Source: Mageeibacillus sp. UBA5438
Lineage (GTDB): Bacteria > Bacillota > Clostridia > Saccharofermentanales > DTU023
Direction: 5' to 3'
DNA: 23,054 nucleotides
NCBI GenBank assembly: GCA_002427535.1
Contig: DIRK01000024.1
Coordinates: 8,159 to 31,212, forward strand
Below the pieces are notes generated by a model. That model was not told the origin of the DNA. It saw only the letters and a list, made by a program, of their open reading frames with translations, and made no database searches. Numbering within the stretch: the stretch's first letter is position 1; each line of letters opens with the position of its first letter. Below, in pieces: positions 1-7,408 of the stretch. Both the position numbers and the translations under genes were made by a program.

Positions 1-677
1 CCGACACTCGTATGATCGGGCGGTGTAGAGGAATGACCTTCCTCACCCGTGAAGGTAAATTCAAAACTGGCGTTGGCTTTTTCAGCTAACCCTACAACAG
101 CCACGGGGTTCTCAATCCCCATCGTCTGGCCATCCGCGACCGCGCCCCCCTCATCGAGCACAAAGTCGAAACGCATGTCCTGCGACTCAAACCATTCGAC
201 CATCTTCATAGCACCGTGGCGTCCGTTCACCTCCTCGTCGTAACCAAAGGCAAACCAAAGATCACGGGCGGGTGTAAAGCCTTCTTCTAACAGCATCTCG
301 ACGGTTTCCATGAGGCCAATGATGGAGCTTTTGTTGTCAAGCGAGCCTCTCCCCCATACGCGTCCGTCTTCGAGGGCTCCCGAAAAAGGTCCCCCGTGCT
401 CCCAGCCTTCTTCTATGGCCGGCACCACATCGTAGTGCGCCAAGAAAAGGGCCGGAAGTGCCGCCTGGTCTTTTCCCTTCCAATGGTAGACGGGACTGTA
501 GTTGTTAATCAGATGGTATTCGAGCTTTTCATGGACCCGCGGATAAGTGTCCTTCAAAAATTCAAGAAATTCACCAAATACGGGAAGATCCATCTTGTCC
601 AAATCAAAATGCGAAATCGTACGATAACGCACCGCCTCACCGAGGTGTAATGCCGCTTGTTGTGTTCTTGTTTCCAT
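1..677 (-). CDS. M20-family metallopeptidase, PM20D1/carboxypeptidase S-like (3' end outside window)
   Basis: Likely zinc-dependent amidase or peptidase that hydrolyses a C-terminal or N-acyl amino acid bond in the cytoplasm. About 225 residues are present. The start is ATG at 677, preceded by GGAG ten bases upstream. Visible M20 motifs, in order, are HYDVVP (first metal His and following Asp), WGRGSLDNK (bridging Asp), GYDEEVNG (catalytic Glu followed by a metal Glu) and VLDEGG (further metal ligand). The reading then enters the lid-domain region (VGLAEKANASF, GEEGHSSTPP) and leaves the window. The HYDVVP, WEHGGPFSG and GYDEEV set resembles the PM20D1/carboxypeptidase S branch more than DapE. 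It lies 33 bp downstream of the carrier gene at 711-2132 on the same strand, so a transporter plus intracellular peptidase pair is likely. The exact substrate cannot be read from the sequence. Confidence 0.85.
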   Translation of the reverse strand, partial: METRTQQAALHLGEAVRYRTISHFDLDKMDLPVFGEFLEFLKDTYPRVHEKLEYHLINNYSPVYHWKGKDQAALPALFLAHYDVVPAIEEGWEHGGPFSGALEDGRVWGRGSLDNKSSIIGLMETVEMLLEEGFTPARDLWFAFGYDEEVNGRHGAMKMVEWFESQDMRFDFVLDEGGAVADGQTMGIENPVAVVGLAEKANASFEFTFTGEEGHSSTPPDHTSV

Positions 678-710
678 TGCTGTGTGTCTCCTTCTAACGT
701 GTTCTAACAC

Positions 711-2132
711 TTAAATGCCGATATAGTATCCCAGGTATAGCCAGCCCAAACTTAAGACCGCCAAAGCCAATTGAAGCCGTATTTCAAAACGCAGCCATCG
801 CGTATAGCCCACAGGCGAAAAACCAAGGCCAATCATGAGCGCCGCGTTTGTAGGGTACAAAAGGTTGGAAAATCCGTCCCCGAATAAAAACGCCTGCACG
901 GCCAGCTGACGTGATAACCCTGTTACATCGACAATAGGCAATAGGAGCGGCAAGACAAGAAAGGCCTTGGCCGATCCTGAACCGATGAAAAAGTTCAAGA
1001 CCAAGATAAAAAGCCAAAGCCATAAGAGGGCAAGTTGAGGACTCATCATACCCAGGCGGCTGACGGCCTCATAAAGAATCGTATCCATCACGCCGCCCCG
1101 CACCGCGATCTGGCGGATACTCATCGCCATGAGAATCAACAGGATGGCCGGCGCTACGCCCAAAAGTCCCGATAAAAGCGCTTGTCCCATCGATTTTGCC
1201 TTCATGACGCGGGCCGCAAGGACGCTTACGACAGACCCCAAAAGAAAGAGAACCGCAATGAGCGGGAAGCTGATATCCGACAGTGCGGGCACAAAGAAGG
1301 AGCCGAGTAAAATGATCACCATGACGATCAGGAAAAGAGAGAATAGTTTGAGCGCGCGGTCAATGCCGGGCGGATACGACAACGTCGGCTCTTCTTTCAG
1401 TTCCAGATCCTCGCGATAAGAAAGCGAACGAGAGGGATCCCTTTCAACACGTTTAGCGTAGCGGCGCAAGAAGAACTGGAGCAAAAGCGCCGATGTGATG
1501 AAGATGGCGATCCTGTACGGTGTCGCAGAGTAAAGCGGGAGATCCGCGAGCTTTTGTGCCACGCCTAAGGTAAAGGGATTGAAGACCGCGGCGCCAAAAC
1601 CGACGCCGGCCGACAAGAGGCTCATGCCAAGGCCCACCAAGGAATCCCAACCCATTTTCCGTGAGAGGATCAGGCAAAACGGCACCAGGATAATTAACTC
1701 TTCAAAAATACCGAAGGTGGCGCCAAAGAGCATGAAGAACAAACTGACCGCGATAAGCAGTCGATATTTTTGATCCGAAAAACGCGTAATCAGGCGATCC
1801 ATCAGGCGTTCTACCATGCCGCTTTGTAAGAGCACCGTAAAGCTTGCGCCCAAAAACAACAGGAAGATAATGATCACCCAAACGACCGCGGCGCCGGGGG
1901 CTGCTAATACTTCAAAAGGCGCGATGAACCAGAGCCAAGGCGGATAAGAAGGGCGGTCGATATAGCGAAAAGAACCCTCGACAATCATTTCACGACCCTC
2001 CACAAAGAGACGGTCGTAGCTGCCGGCCGGAAGCACCAAGGTGAGGATTCCGGCGGCGATCATGAGGGCAAGGAGTGTTCCAAGCGAGAAGAAGTAGGAT
2101 CGTTTGCCGATGCTGAGCGATTTTTTATTCAT
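711..2132 (-). CDS. YfcC/DcuC-family membrane carrier (Na+/H+- or exchange-driven)
   Basis: Polytopic membrane protein of 473 residues, the normal size for the YfcC group of the C4-dicarboxylate anaerobic carrier (DcuC) family. It starts with a short basic N-terminus, then a first helix at about residues 15-36 followed by PAGSYDR, a family-typical re-entry sequence. Many further hydrophobic segments follow, including GATFGIFEELIILVPF (around 136-151), the small-residue segment AGVGFGAAVFNPFTLG, and a C-terminal GSGSAKAF and FGDGFSNLLYPTNAALM. The last two match the substrate-pocket repeats known in this family. The ATG at 2132 has AGAGAGGTG about six bases upstream. Family members are annotated as arginine/ornithine, dicarboxylate or peptide carriers. 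The neighbouring M20 peptidase suggests uptake of amino-acid conjugates or small peptides, which is inference. Confidence 0.87.
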   Translation of the reverse strand: MNKKSLSIGKRSYFFSLGTLLALMIAAGILTLVLPAGSYDRLFVEGREMIVEGSFRYIDRPSYPPWLWFIAPFEVLAAPGAAVVWVIIIFLLFLGASFTVLLQSGMVERLMDRLITRFSDQKYRLLIAVSLFFMLFGATFGIFEELIILVPFCLILSRKMGWDSLVGLGMSLLSAGVGFGAAVFNPFTLGVAQKLADLPLYSATPYRIAIFITSALLLQFFLRRYAKRVERDPSRSLSYREDLELKEEPTLSYPPGIDRALKLFSLFLIVMVIILLGSFFVPALSDISFPLIAVLFLLGSVVSVLAARVMKAKSMGQALLSGLLGVAPAILLILMAMSIRQIAVRGGVMDTILYEAVSRLGMMSPQLALLWLWLFILVLNFFIGSGSAKAFLVLPLLLPIVDVTGLSRQLAVQAFLFGDGFSNLLYPTNAALMIGLGFSPVGYTRWLRFEIRLQLALAVLSLGWLYLGYYIGI

Positions 2133-2153
2133 CGTGACACCTCTCTTGGATCC

Positions 2154-2173
2154 AAAAGATGCCTTTAGGCATC
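2154..2173 (-). terminator. Weak intrinsic terminator after the 94-residue membrane gene
   Basis: On the minus strand a perfect inverted repeat GATGCC-TAAA-GGCATC is followed by TTTT. The stop codon of the small membrane gene lies in the loop. The stem has only six pairs and the T run is four long, so partial read-through into the YfcC-type carrier gene is likely. It may lower expression of the two downstream genes relative to the first. Confidence 0.45.
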
Positions 2174-2449
2174 GAGGCGGACCGCACGCTTGAGTAAAAG
2201 GTAGAGCCAGAAGGCTGCCATCACAAGGAGAAGCGTGATGCCGGTCATGAGCAGGAGAAGATGAAGATTATGCTTGGCGATCATGATTTCGATCACAAAG
2301 AGGATCGTTAAAAGCGCAACGGCGGTCACTATCTTGCCAAATGCTGAGGCTAAAAAACGCGTACTCAGCTTTAACTCGGGTGGCGAAAATCCAGCCTTTT
2401 TCTTTGCGCTTGATTTTTTCGTATTCGTCCTCTTCTTTGTACCGGCCAT
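2165..2449 (-). CDS. Small two-helix membrane protein, function unknown
   Basis: A 94-residue protein with a strongly basic N-terminus (about 22 residues rich in Lys and Thr), then two hydrophobic segments at about residues 37-59 and 64-87, and a short basic tail. The N-terminal positive charge predicts that both ends are cytoplasmic, as a helical hairpin. The start is supported by GGAGG eight bases before ATG 2449. It is the first gene of a minus-strand run with the YfcC-type carrier and M20 peptidase, 32 bp upstream of the carrier. I do not recognise a family. It could be a small accessory membrane protein for the carrier or simply a DUF-type protein. Nothing in it suggests an enzyme. Confidence 0.7.
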   Translation of the reverse strand: MAGTKKRTNTKKSSAKKKAGFSPPELKLSTRFLASAFGKIVTAVALLTILFVIEIMIAKHNLHLLLLMTGITLLLVMAAFWLYLLLKRAVRLDA

Positions 2450-2469
2450 CTCCCACGCCTCCTTTACAC

Positions 2470-2499
2470 ATGATACTATGATTTCCGACAGATCGTGAA
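2470..2499 (-). promoter_or_regulatory. Putative sigma-A promoter for the small membrane protein/carrier/peptidase run
   Basis: On the minus strand TTCACG (2494-2499) and TATCAT (2470-2475) are separated by 18 bp, matching consensus at 4 and 5 of 6 positions. It sits about 20 bp before the start codon in the 70-bp divergent gap with rqcH. A TATGAT on the plus strand (2477-2482) may serve rqcH but has no convincing -35. Confidence 0.4.
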
Positions 2500-2519
2500 C
2501 GAAAGGAATAAAAATTAGG

Positions 2520-4379
2520 ATGGACGGGATTATTGCCTATGCCCTCGCGCCGGAACTAAATGACATGCTGCAAGGCTCTTTTGTGGAGCGCATTGCGATG
2601 GAAGACCGTCACCGCCTAACATTGACCTTGTTTTCCTCCGACCGAAGAAAACATTATTTGACGCTTTCAGCGAACCCGACCACGCCCTACCTGGCGCTGT
2701 CACCGCAATCGCCCCCCAGGGGGATGAACCCGCCTCCCGCGTTTGCCATGTATCTTAGAAAGCATTTGCGGCGCGCAAAGCTTCTTAAAGTGACCTCTCC
2801 CGACTGGGAGCGCGTGTTTGTCTTCCAGCTGATCGCCCTTGACGAATTAGGCGATGAGCGCGAACTTCAACTGATTTTTGAATGCATGCCCCGGACCGCG
2901 AACATCGTTTTAATCAACCGCGATGCGGTCATCATGGCGGCGATCCGCCATGTGGATCACCGGGTCAATCGCGTCCGTGAGATACTCCCCGCGCACCCTT
3001 ATGTGCCACCCCCGCCGCAAAACAGAAAAACAGTGCCAGAGATCCTTCAAATGACGACGGAGTCATTTTTTTCGGATTTGGATCAAAACACTCCCTCCGG
3101 TTGGGCCGTGACTCGGTCCATCGGGGGCTTTTCGCCCCTTTTGGGCGATGAGGTCGCCAAGCGGGCCGGGATTGACGCCGCGATCCCGCTGGGCGCCCTC
3201 GACCGCGATGCTCAAGGGGCCTTTTTCCGTGAAGCGCAGGCGCTTTGTCAGTCCATTGTTGCGAATGATTTTAGGCCCGCGATCTACTACGACGCCCCTG
3301 AGGGCGAGGCCCGGCGGCGACCGATCGCCGTGCACGCCGTCCCTTTGACACAATTTCATCACGCGCGCTATTTTGACACGCTCTATGAAGCATTCTTTAT
3401 CTACAACACCGCTACAGCAACGCTTGAACATTTTCTAAGGGGCCAACAGGCGCTCCAAAAAAAGCTCAGCGATAGAATCAAACACGCTCGAAAAAAAAGA
3501 AAACTCCACGAAGACGATCTGGCCGAAGGTGAAGAAGCGGAGCTTGACCGCCTGAAGGGCGAACTCATCCTGGCTTACATTCATGCCATCCCGGCGGGGG
3601 CGGAACAGATCGCGCTTGACAACTATTATGCGCCGGGAGAAAAAGTTATTTGTGCACTTGACCCCACACGTACGGCGGCCGAAAATGCCAATCGCTATTT
3701 TGCGAAATCGAAGCGCAAAAAAAGAAAATGGGAGGCCGCTCAAAGTCTTTTAGCAGATGATCTCGACCGGTTAGCCTGGTTGGAATCTCTTTTAACCACG
3801 TTGCGTTTCGCGGACACACAAGAGGATCTTGACGCAGTGCGCCAAGAACTTGAATCAGACGACCGTCAGGCGAATGTGAAAGTTGACAGTCCCGGCTCAC
3901 AGGGGATGCCCGGGCGTCCCGCGTCAAAAAAGAGGCGTCAGCAGCAGAGCTTTATGCAAAATAAAAAGGCGGGCGCTAAAAAGGATGCCGGCCGGGGGGA
4001 TAAACCCCTTTCGCCCAGAAAATTTCGCTCCTCAGAAGGCTACACACTTGCCTCGGGCCGCAACAATTTGCAAAACGACCAGCTGCTTCGAAAAGCCGCG
4101 CGCGCCGATCTGTGGTTCCATGTGAAGGACCAGCCGGGGTCCCATGTATTGGTGGCTTCCCAGGGCCAGGAGATCCCCGAACAAACCATCCTTGAGGCGG
4201 CGGGGATTGCCGCGTGGTACTCAGGGGCGGGACGAACGGGCGTGGCGGTCGAAGTGGATTATTGCGCGGTACGGGACGTAAAAAAAATCCCGGCTTCAAG
4301 ACCGGGAAATGTGAGTTATAAGAATTATAAGACGCTCTATGTCAAACCCTTGGACCCAAAGGTATTGGAGTCCTTTTAG
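2520..4379 (+). CDS. rqcH: RqcH/NFACT-family ribosome-associated quality control factor (Rqc2 homologue)
   Basis: Binds obstructed 50S subunits carrying peptidyl-tRNA and recruits Ala-tRNA to add C-terminal Ala tails that mark the stalled chain for degradation. It was formerly annotated as a fibronectin-binding protein. The 619-residue length is slightly above the usual ~570. The NFACT-N domain spans about 1-180, with GDERELQLIFECMPRTANIVL, RHVD and the LPAHPYVPPP loop. A helix-hairpin and coiled-coil middle follows (about 300-450, very rich in Lys, Arg and Glu), then the NFACT-R domain (about 510-610) with SGRNNLQND, DLWFHVKDQPGSHV, and VDYCAVRDVKK. Residues 97-98 read Glu-Arg where the Bacillus protein has the Asp97-Arg98 pair needed for Ala tailing. 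ATG 2520 has AAGGA twelve bases upstream. The stop lies 3 bp from the convergent queH stop. Confidence 0.93.
   Translation: MDGIIAYALAPELNDMLQGSFVERIAMEDRHRLTLTLFSSDRRKHYLTLSANPTTPYLALSPQSPPRGMNPPPAFAMYLRKHLRRAKLLKVTSPDWERVFVFQLIALDELGDERELQLIFECMPRTANIVLINRDAVIMAAIRHVDHRVNRVREILPAHPYVPPPPQNRKTVPEILQMTTESFFSDLDQNTPSGWAVTRSIGGFSPLLGDEVAKRAGIDAAIPLGALDRDAQGAFFREAQALCQSIVANDFRPAIYYDAPEGEARRRPIAVHAVPLTQFHHARYFDTLYEAFFIYNTATATLEHFLRGQQALQKKLSDRIKHARKKRKLHEDDLAEGEEAELDRLKGELILAYIHAIPAGAEQIALDNYYAPGEKVICALDPTRTAAENANRYFAKSKRKKRKWEAAQSLLADDLDRLAWLESLLTTLRFADTQEDLDAVRQELESDDRQANVKVDSPGSQGMPGRPASKKRRQQQSFMQNKKAGAKKDAGRGDKPLSPRKFRSSEGYTLASGRNNLQNDQLLRKAARADLWFHVKDQPGSHVLVASQGQEIPEQTILEAAGIAAWYSGAGRTGVAVEVDYCAVRDVKKIPASRPGNVSYKNYKTLYVKPLDPKVLESF
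4280..4307 (-). terminator. Intrinsic terminator of the ruvCAB-queH unit, embedded antisense in rqcH
   Basis: Read on the minus strand, TCCCGG and CCGGGA form a six-pair GC-rich stem around an eight-base loop and are followed directly by eight T residues. It lies about 76 bases past the queH stop codon, inside the last part of the rqcH coding sequence on the other strand. There is no room for a terminator in the 3-bp gap between the two genes. Confidence 0.65.
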
Positions 4380-4382
4380 TTA

Positions 4383-5063
4383 TCAGCTGACTTTTTCTTT
4401 GTTTGCATTTTTCATCGCTTCCCAGTTATCCTTGTCGTAGCGAATCGCTTCTTTTGCAAAATCACCCGTCTGCAGGCATTCCCAAAGCGCGATCTTCTCA
4501 TGTTCGCGTGCAATCTTTTCCGAGAAACGAGAATCTTCAAGCGATACGACACAACCGCAATATTTTTGACGGTACAAGTCGATGTCTTTGGCCATGGTCT
4601 GACCGTCGCGGTAACCGTCCCGCCAATCGTAAGGAATGAATTGTATCTGATGGTTGGCAGCGGCTTTTTCGCCTTCTTGCAAAATCAGATCGCGATCTTG
4701 GTAGGGGCTGACCAGCAAGGTCGTGCTAAACGCGTCAAAACCTTCTTTAACGGCCTCCTGCGCGACACAGTCCATACGAGTCATATAACAATAACGGCAG
4801 CGCTCACGCCCGTCCTCGGCCCGCTTAATCCATTCCTCTGCAAGGGAGCACCCTTTGATCATCAGGGGGACATCATAATGGTCACTGACCTTGAGCGCGT
4901 TTTCAAGGCGGCGTTGCCATTCCACATTCGGATGAATGTTGGGGTTATAAAAGAGTAGCGTCACATCGACGCCATCCTCCAGAAGACGTTCGAGCGGCCA
5001 CATGGCACAAGGTCCGCAACACATATGAAGTAAAAGCCGATTAAATGGAAATTCCTTTGTCAC
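4383..5063 (-). CDS. queH: Epoxyqueuosine reductase QueH
   Basis: Catalyses the last step of queuosine synthesis, reduction of epoxyqueuosine in tRNA to queuosine, replacing the unrelated cobalamin enzyme QueG. The 226-residue protein shows the QueH (DUF208) signature: CCGPC at 15-19, YNPNIHP at 39-45, ERCRYCYMTR with Cys89 and Cys92, TTLLVSPYQD at 114-123, and YRQKYCGC with Cys169 and Cys171. The cysteines fit the iron-sulfur and metal centre known for the family. The start is GTG at 5063 and its GTGA overlaps the TGA stop of ruvB by four bases, which indicates translational coupling. In many Bacillota the genes after ruvB are queA and tgt. Here queH occupies that slot, which keeps the queuosine link. 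The C-terminal tail after residue 185 is charged and helical. Confidence 0.93.
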   Translation of the reverse strand: MTKEFPFNRLLLHMCCGPCAMWPLERLLEDGVDVTLLFYNPNIHPNVEWQRRLENALKVSDHYDVPLMIKGCSLAEEWIKRAEDGRERCRYCYMTRMDCVAQEAVKEGFDAFSTTLLVSPYQDRDLILQEGEKAAANHQIQFIPYDWRDGYRDGQTMAKDIDLYRQKYCGCVVSLEDSRFSEKIAREHEKIALWECLQTGDFAKEAIRYDKDNWEAMKNANKEKVS

Positions 5064-6196
5064 TGATAATGTTCCCCGTCTTGTTCCAGATCCGCCGTGT
5101 CCAGTATATCTTGCAACGTAACCTGTCCCAATGTCGTAACATTTCTCTCATTTTTCGAAATATATGGCAGACCCAGATGCGAAAACCCACCGCGCGTCAA
5201 TATTCGTCCCCTGGGTGTTTTGGCGATGAAACCGATTTGCATCAAGTAAGGTTCGTAAATATCTTCAATCGTGACCGCGTCTTCGCCGGTCGACGCCGCC
5301 AAGGTGTCAAGGCCTACCGGCCCCCCGTCGTACATCTCAGCCATGACGCGCATGATGAGTCGGTCGTTGCCGTCAAGGCCGACAGGATCAATGTCGAGCG
5401 CAGAAAGCCCCATATCACAAATGGCGTTGTTGATCACGTTATTACCCTTCACCTGCGCGTAGTCACGCATACGGCGAAGAAGGCGGATCGCCACGCGCGG
5501 AGTCCCGCGGCAGCGCGTCGACAGCTCTTTTAAGCCGTCCTCATCAATCCCCACGCCAATCAATGACGCGTAGCGCGCTAAAATTTGGGACAACTCCGAG
5601 GGCTCGTATAAATCGAGTCGTTGGATCATGCCAAAGCGGTCCCGCAAAGGTGAGGTCAAAAGGCCGGCACGCGTCGTCGCGCCGATCAGTGTGAATTTCG
5701 GAAGATCAAGGCGGATGGAACGGGCGGACGGGCCCTTCCCGATCAGGATATCGAGTGCGTAGTCTTCCATCGCGGGATACAAGATCTCTTCCACCGTCCG
5801 GTTCAAGCGGTGAATCTCATCGATGAAAAGTACGTCGTGCTCGTTCAGGTTCGTCAAAATCGCGGCCAGATCCCCCTGGCGTTCAATGGCCGGTCCGGAG
5901 GTGATGCGCATCTCCACACCCAATTCATGGGCAATAATTCCCGCAAGCGTTGTTTTGCCAAGGCCCGGAGGGCCGTAGAGTAAGATATGGTCCAGCGCGT
6001 CACCGCGCGCCCTTGTTGCCTGGATGGCGATGTCAAGGTTAGCCTTGACCTTTTCTTGGCCGTAATACTCCGCCCAGCGCCGGGGGCGCAATTGCGGTTC
6101 ATCCACTTCCCCGGACAATGCCTTGCGCGAGAGAAATCGCTCCTCCTCATAGCACTCATCGATGTCTTCTGGCATGGTACTTTGAAATTCAAACAT
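5060..6196 (-). CDS. ruvB: Holliday junction branch migration ATPase RuvB
   Basis: Hexameric AAA+ motor that, with RuvA, drives Holliday junction migration during recombination repair. The chosen start is ATG 6196 (MFEFQSTMPED), with GGGGA six bases upstream, giving 378 residues. An in-frame GTG at 6226 would add ten residues but lacks a good ribosome binding site. Walker A GPPGLGKTT lies near 75-83, Walker B with DEIHR follows, then the sensor 1/arginine-finger region GATTRAGLLTSPLRDRFG and the C-terminal winged-helix domain (YEPYLMQIGFIAKTPRGR). The N-terminal segment before the AAA+ core is about 13 residues longer than in E. coli RuvB and acidic. The ruvA stop lies 44 bp upstream of this start and the stop overlaps queH. 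Confidence 0.96.
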   Translation of the reverse strand: MFEFQSTMPEDIDECYEEERFLSRKALSGEVDEPQLRPRRWAEYYGQEKVKANLDIAIQATRARGDALDHILLYGPPGLGKTTLAGIIAHELGVEMRITSGPAIERQGDLAAILTNLNEHDVLFIDEIHRLNRTVEEILYPAMEDYALDILIGKGPSARSIRLDLPKFTLIGATTRAGLLTSPLRDRFGMIQRLDLYEPSELSQILARYASLIGVGIDEDGLKELSTRCRGTPRVAIRLLRRMRDYAQVKGNNVINNAICDMGLSALDIDPVGLDGNDRLIMRVMAEMYDGGPVGLDTLAASTGEDAVTIEDIYEPYLMQIGFIAKTPRGRILTRGGFSHLGLPYISKNERNVTTLGQVTLQDILDTADLEQDGEHYQ

Positions 6197-6240
6197 AATT
6201 ATCCCCGTCCGTCGTGTGGATCGCACGATCCGCTAAGCCC

Positions 6241-6861
6241 TTAAATCACTGCCAGCTGGCCGAGCGCACGGCGCAGGAGCGATTCGACTGTATCATTTTC
6301 CTCTGTCCCCGCCCGCCGCAAGGCATCAATCGCCTCCGCGTTGCTGTAGCCTAATACCATGAGAGCCGCCAGCGTCTCACCCATAATATCGCCTGCCACA
6401 TCGTGCCGCAGGCCCTCTTCTTGTTGTGTCGCGCTGAATTCAGCCATTTTCAGACCCGATTTTTTCAGTTTATCCGTCAATTCGAGGATCATACGGGCCG
6501 CGCTTTTTTTGCCGATGCCCTTCACTTGGGTGAGCCGCGCTGTGTCACTTTGCAAAATGGCCAGCGCAAAGGCATCGGGTGAGAGTGCATCGACTACCTG
6601 CAGGGCAAGCTTCGGTCCCACCCCGCTCACGGTCTGAACAAGCGTAAAGAGATTTTTTTCTTCTTCGGTGCAAAACCCAAAAAGCCCCATTTCATTTTCG
6701 CGCACATGCAAGCAGGTATGGACGGTCACCGTTTCACCCACCGGGGGCATTGACGCGATCATACCGGGCGCCATGTCAATATGAAAGCCGATTCCGCCTT
6801 GTTCGAGGATCAGGAAATCCTCTGATTTTCTTACAATACGACCTGAAATACTGGCAATCAT
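6241..6861 (-). CDS. ruvA: Holliday junction DNA helicase subunit RuvA
   Basis: Tetrameric junction-binding protein that loads RuvB on Holliday junctions. The 206-residue product is close to the usual ~200. It has an N-terminal OB-fold (MIASISGRIV, then GGIGFHI), two helix-hairpin-helix elements (VSGVGPKLALQVV and VKGIGKKSAARMILEL), an acidic/Gln-rich linker and a C-terminal three-helix domain (AALMVLGYSNAEAIDALRR) that contacts RuvB. The reading frame is open 29 codons further upstream into ruvC, but ATG 6861 is clearly the start because AAAGGAG lies five bases before it and the protein then matches the family N-terminus exactly. Only 10 bp separate it from the ruvC stop. Confidence 0.96.
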   Translation of the reverse strand: MIASISGRIVRKSEDFLILEQGGIGFHIDMAPGMIASMPPVGETVTVHTCLHVRENEMGLFGFCTEEEKNLFTLVQTVSGVGPKLALQVVDALSPDAFALAILQSDTARLTQVKGIGKKSAARMILELTDKLKKSGLKMAEFSATQQEEGLRHDVAGDIMGETLAALMVLGYSNAEAIDALRRAGTEENDTVESLLRRALGQLAVI

Positions 6862-6866
6862 GTTCT

Positions 6867-6873
6867 CTCCTTT
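6867..6873 (-). promoter_or_regulatory. Ribosome binding site that sets the ruvA start
   Basis: AAAGGAG on the minus strand, five bases before ATG 6861, overlaps the TAA stop of ruvC (6872-6874). It decides the ruvA start against the longer upstream open frame and suggests coupled translation of ruvC and ruvA. Confidence 0.8.
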
Positions 6874-7375
6874 ATTGATATCCGCCGACGGCGAGGTGGC
6901 TTTCGTGATTACCTGAGTGCGCGTGACAAATCGCGACCGCGAGCGCATCCGCCGCGTCGTCGGGTTTGGGCATTTCCTTTAATCTTAAAAGCACGCGAAC
7001 CATCTCTTGCATTTGTTTCTTGTCCGCTCGCCCGTATCCTGTCACCGCCAATTTCACCTGCATCGGCGTGTACTCGTAAACAGGCAAGAATGCGCGAGCC
7101 GCCGCGACGACCGCGACACCGCGAGCCTGAGCCGTGCCGATGGCGGTCGTGGTGTTACGACTAAAAAACAGTTCTTCAACAACAAAACAATCGGGTTGAT
7201 AGCGGGAGGAAAGTTCAGCAAGTGCCTGATCAATGGCTAAAAGGCGCTCGGGGAAGGACGTATGGACTTCCGTTTTGATCACACCGTAGTCAAGCGCGGT
7301 AAGGCGCCTGTCCCGTACGCGTATGACACCGAAGCCTGTAATGGCGTAACCCGGGTCAATGCCTAGAATGATCAC
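6872..7375 (-). CDS. ruvC: Crossover junction endodeoxyribonuclease RuvC
   Basis: Dimeric Mg2+-dependent resolvase that cuts Holliday junctions symmetrically. The 167-residue protein has the RNase H-like fold motifs: MIILGIDPG with Asp7, FVVEELFF with Glu67, and PDDAADALAVAICHAH with Asp140 and Asp143, equivalent to the four E. coli catalytic acids. KLAVTGYGRADKKQMQ is the family-typical basic segment before the last motif. The start is GTG 7375 with a strong AGGGGGTG site five bases upstream. It is the first of the ruvC-ruvA-ruvB-queH run and lies 33 bp after the LCP gene with no terminator between, so transcription from the LCP promoter is probable. Confidence 0.96.
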   Translation of the reverse strand: MIILGIDPGYAITGFGVIRVRDRRLTALDYGVIKTEVHTSFPERLLAIDQALAELSSRYQPDCFVVEELFFSRNTTTAIGTAQARGVAVVAAARAFLPVYEYTPMQVKLAVTGYGRADKKQMQEMVRVLLRLKEMPKPDDAADALAVAICHAHSGNHESHLAVGGYQ

Positions 7376-7408
7376 CTGTTCACCCCCTAATGGCAGTTAC
7401 GAACGTTA

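Noticed and set aside
5060..5063. Possible preQ1 riboswitch before queH or queT
   Set aside because: Both genes begin inside or overlapping the preceding coding sequence, so no leader exists at those sites.
6862..6948. Longer N-terminal form of RuvA starting at 6948
   Set aside because: The extension overlaps ruvC, does not match the family, and the strong ribosome binding site is placed for ATG 6861.
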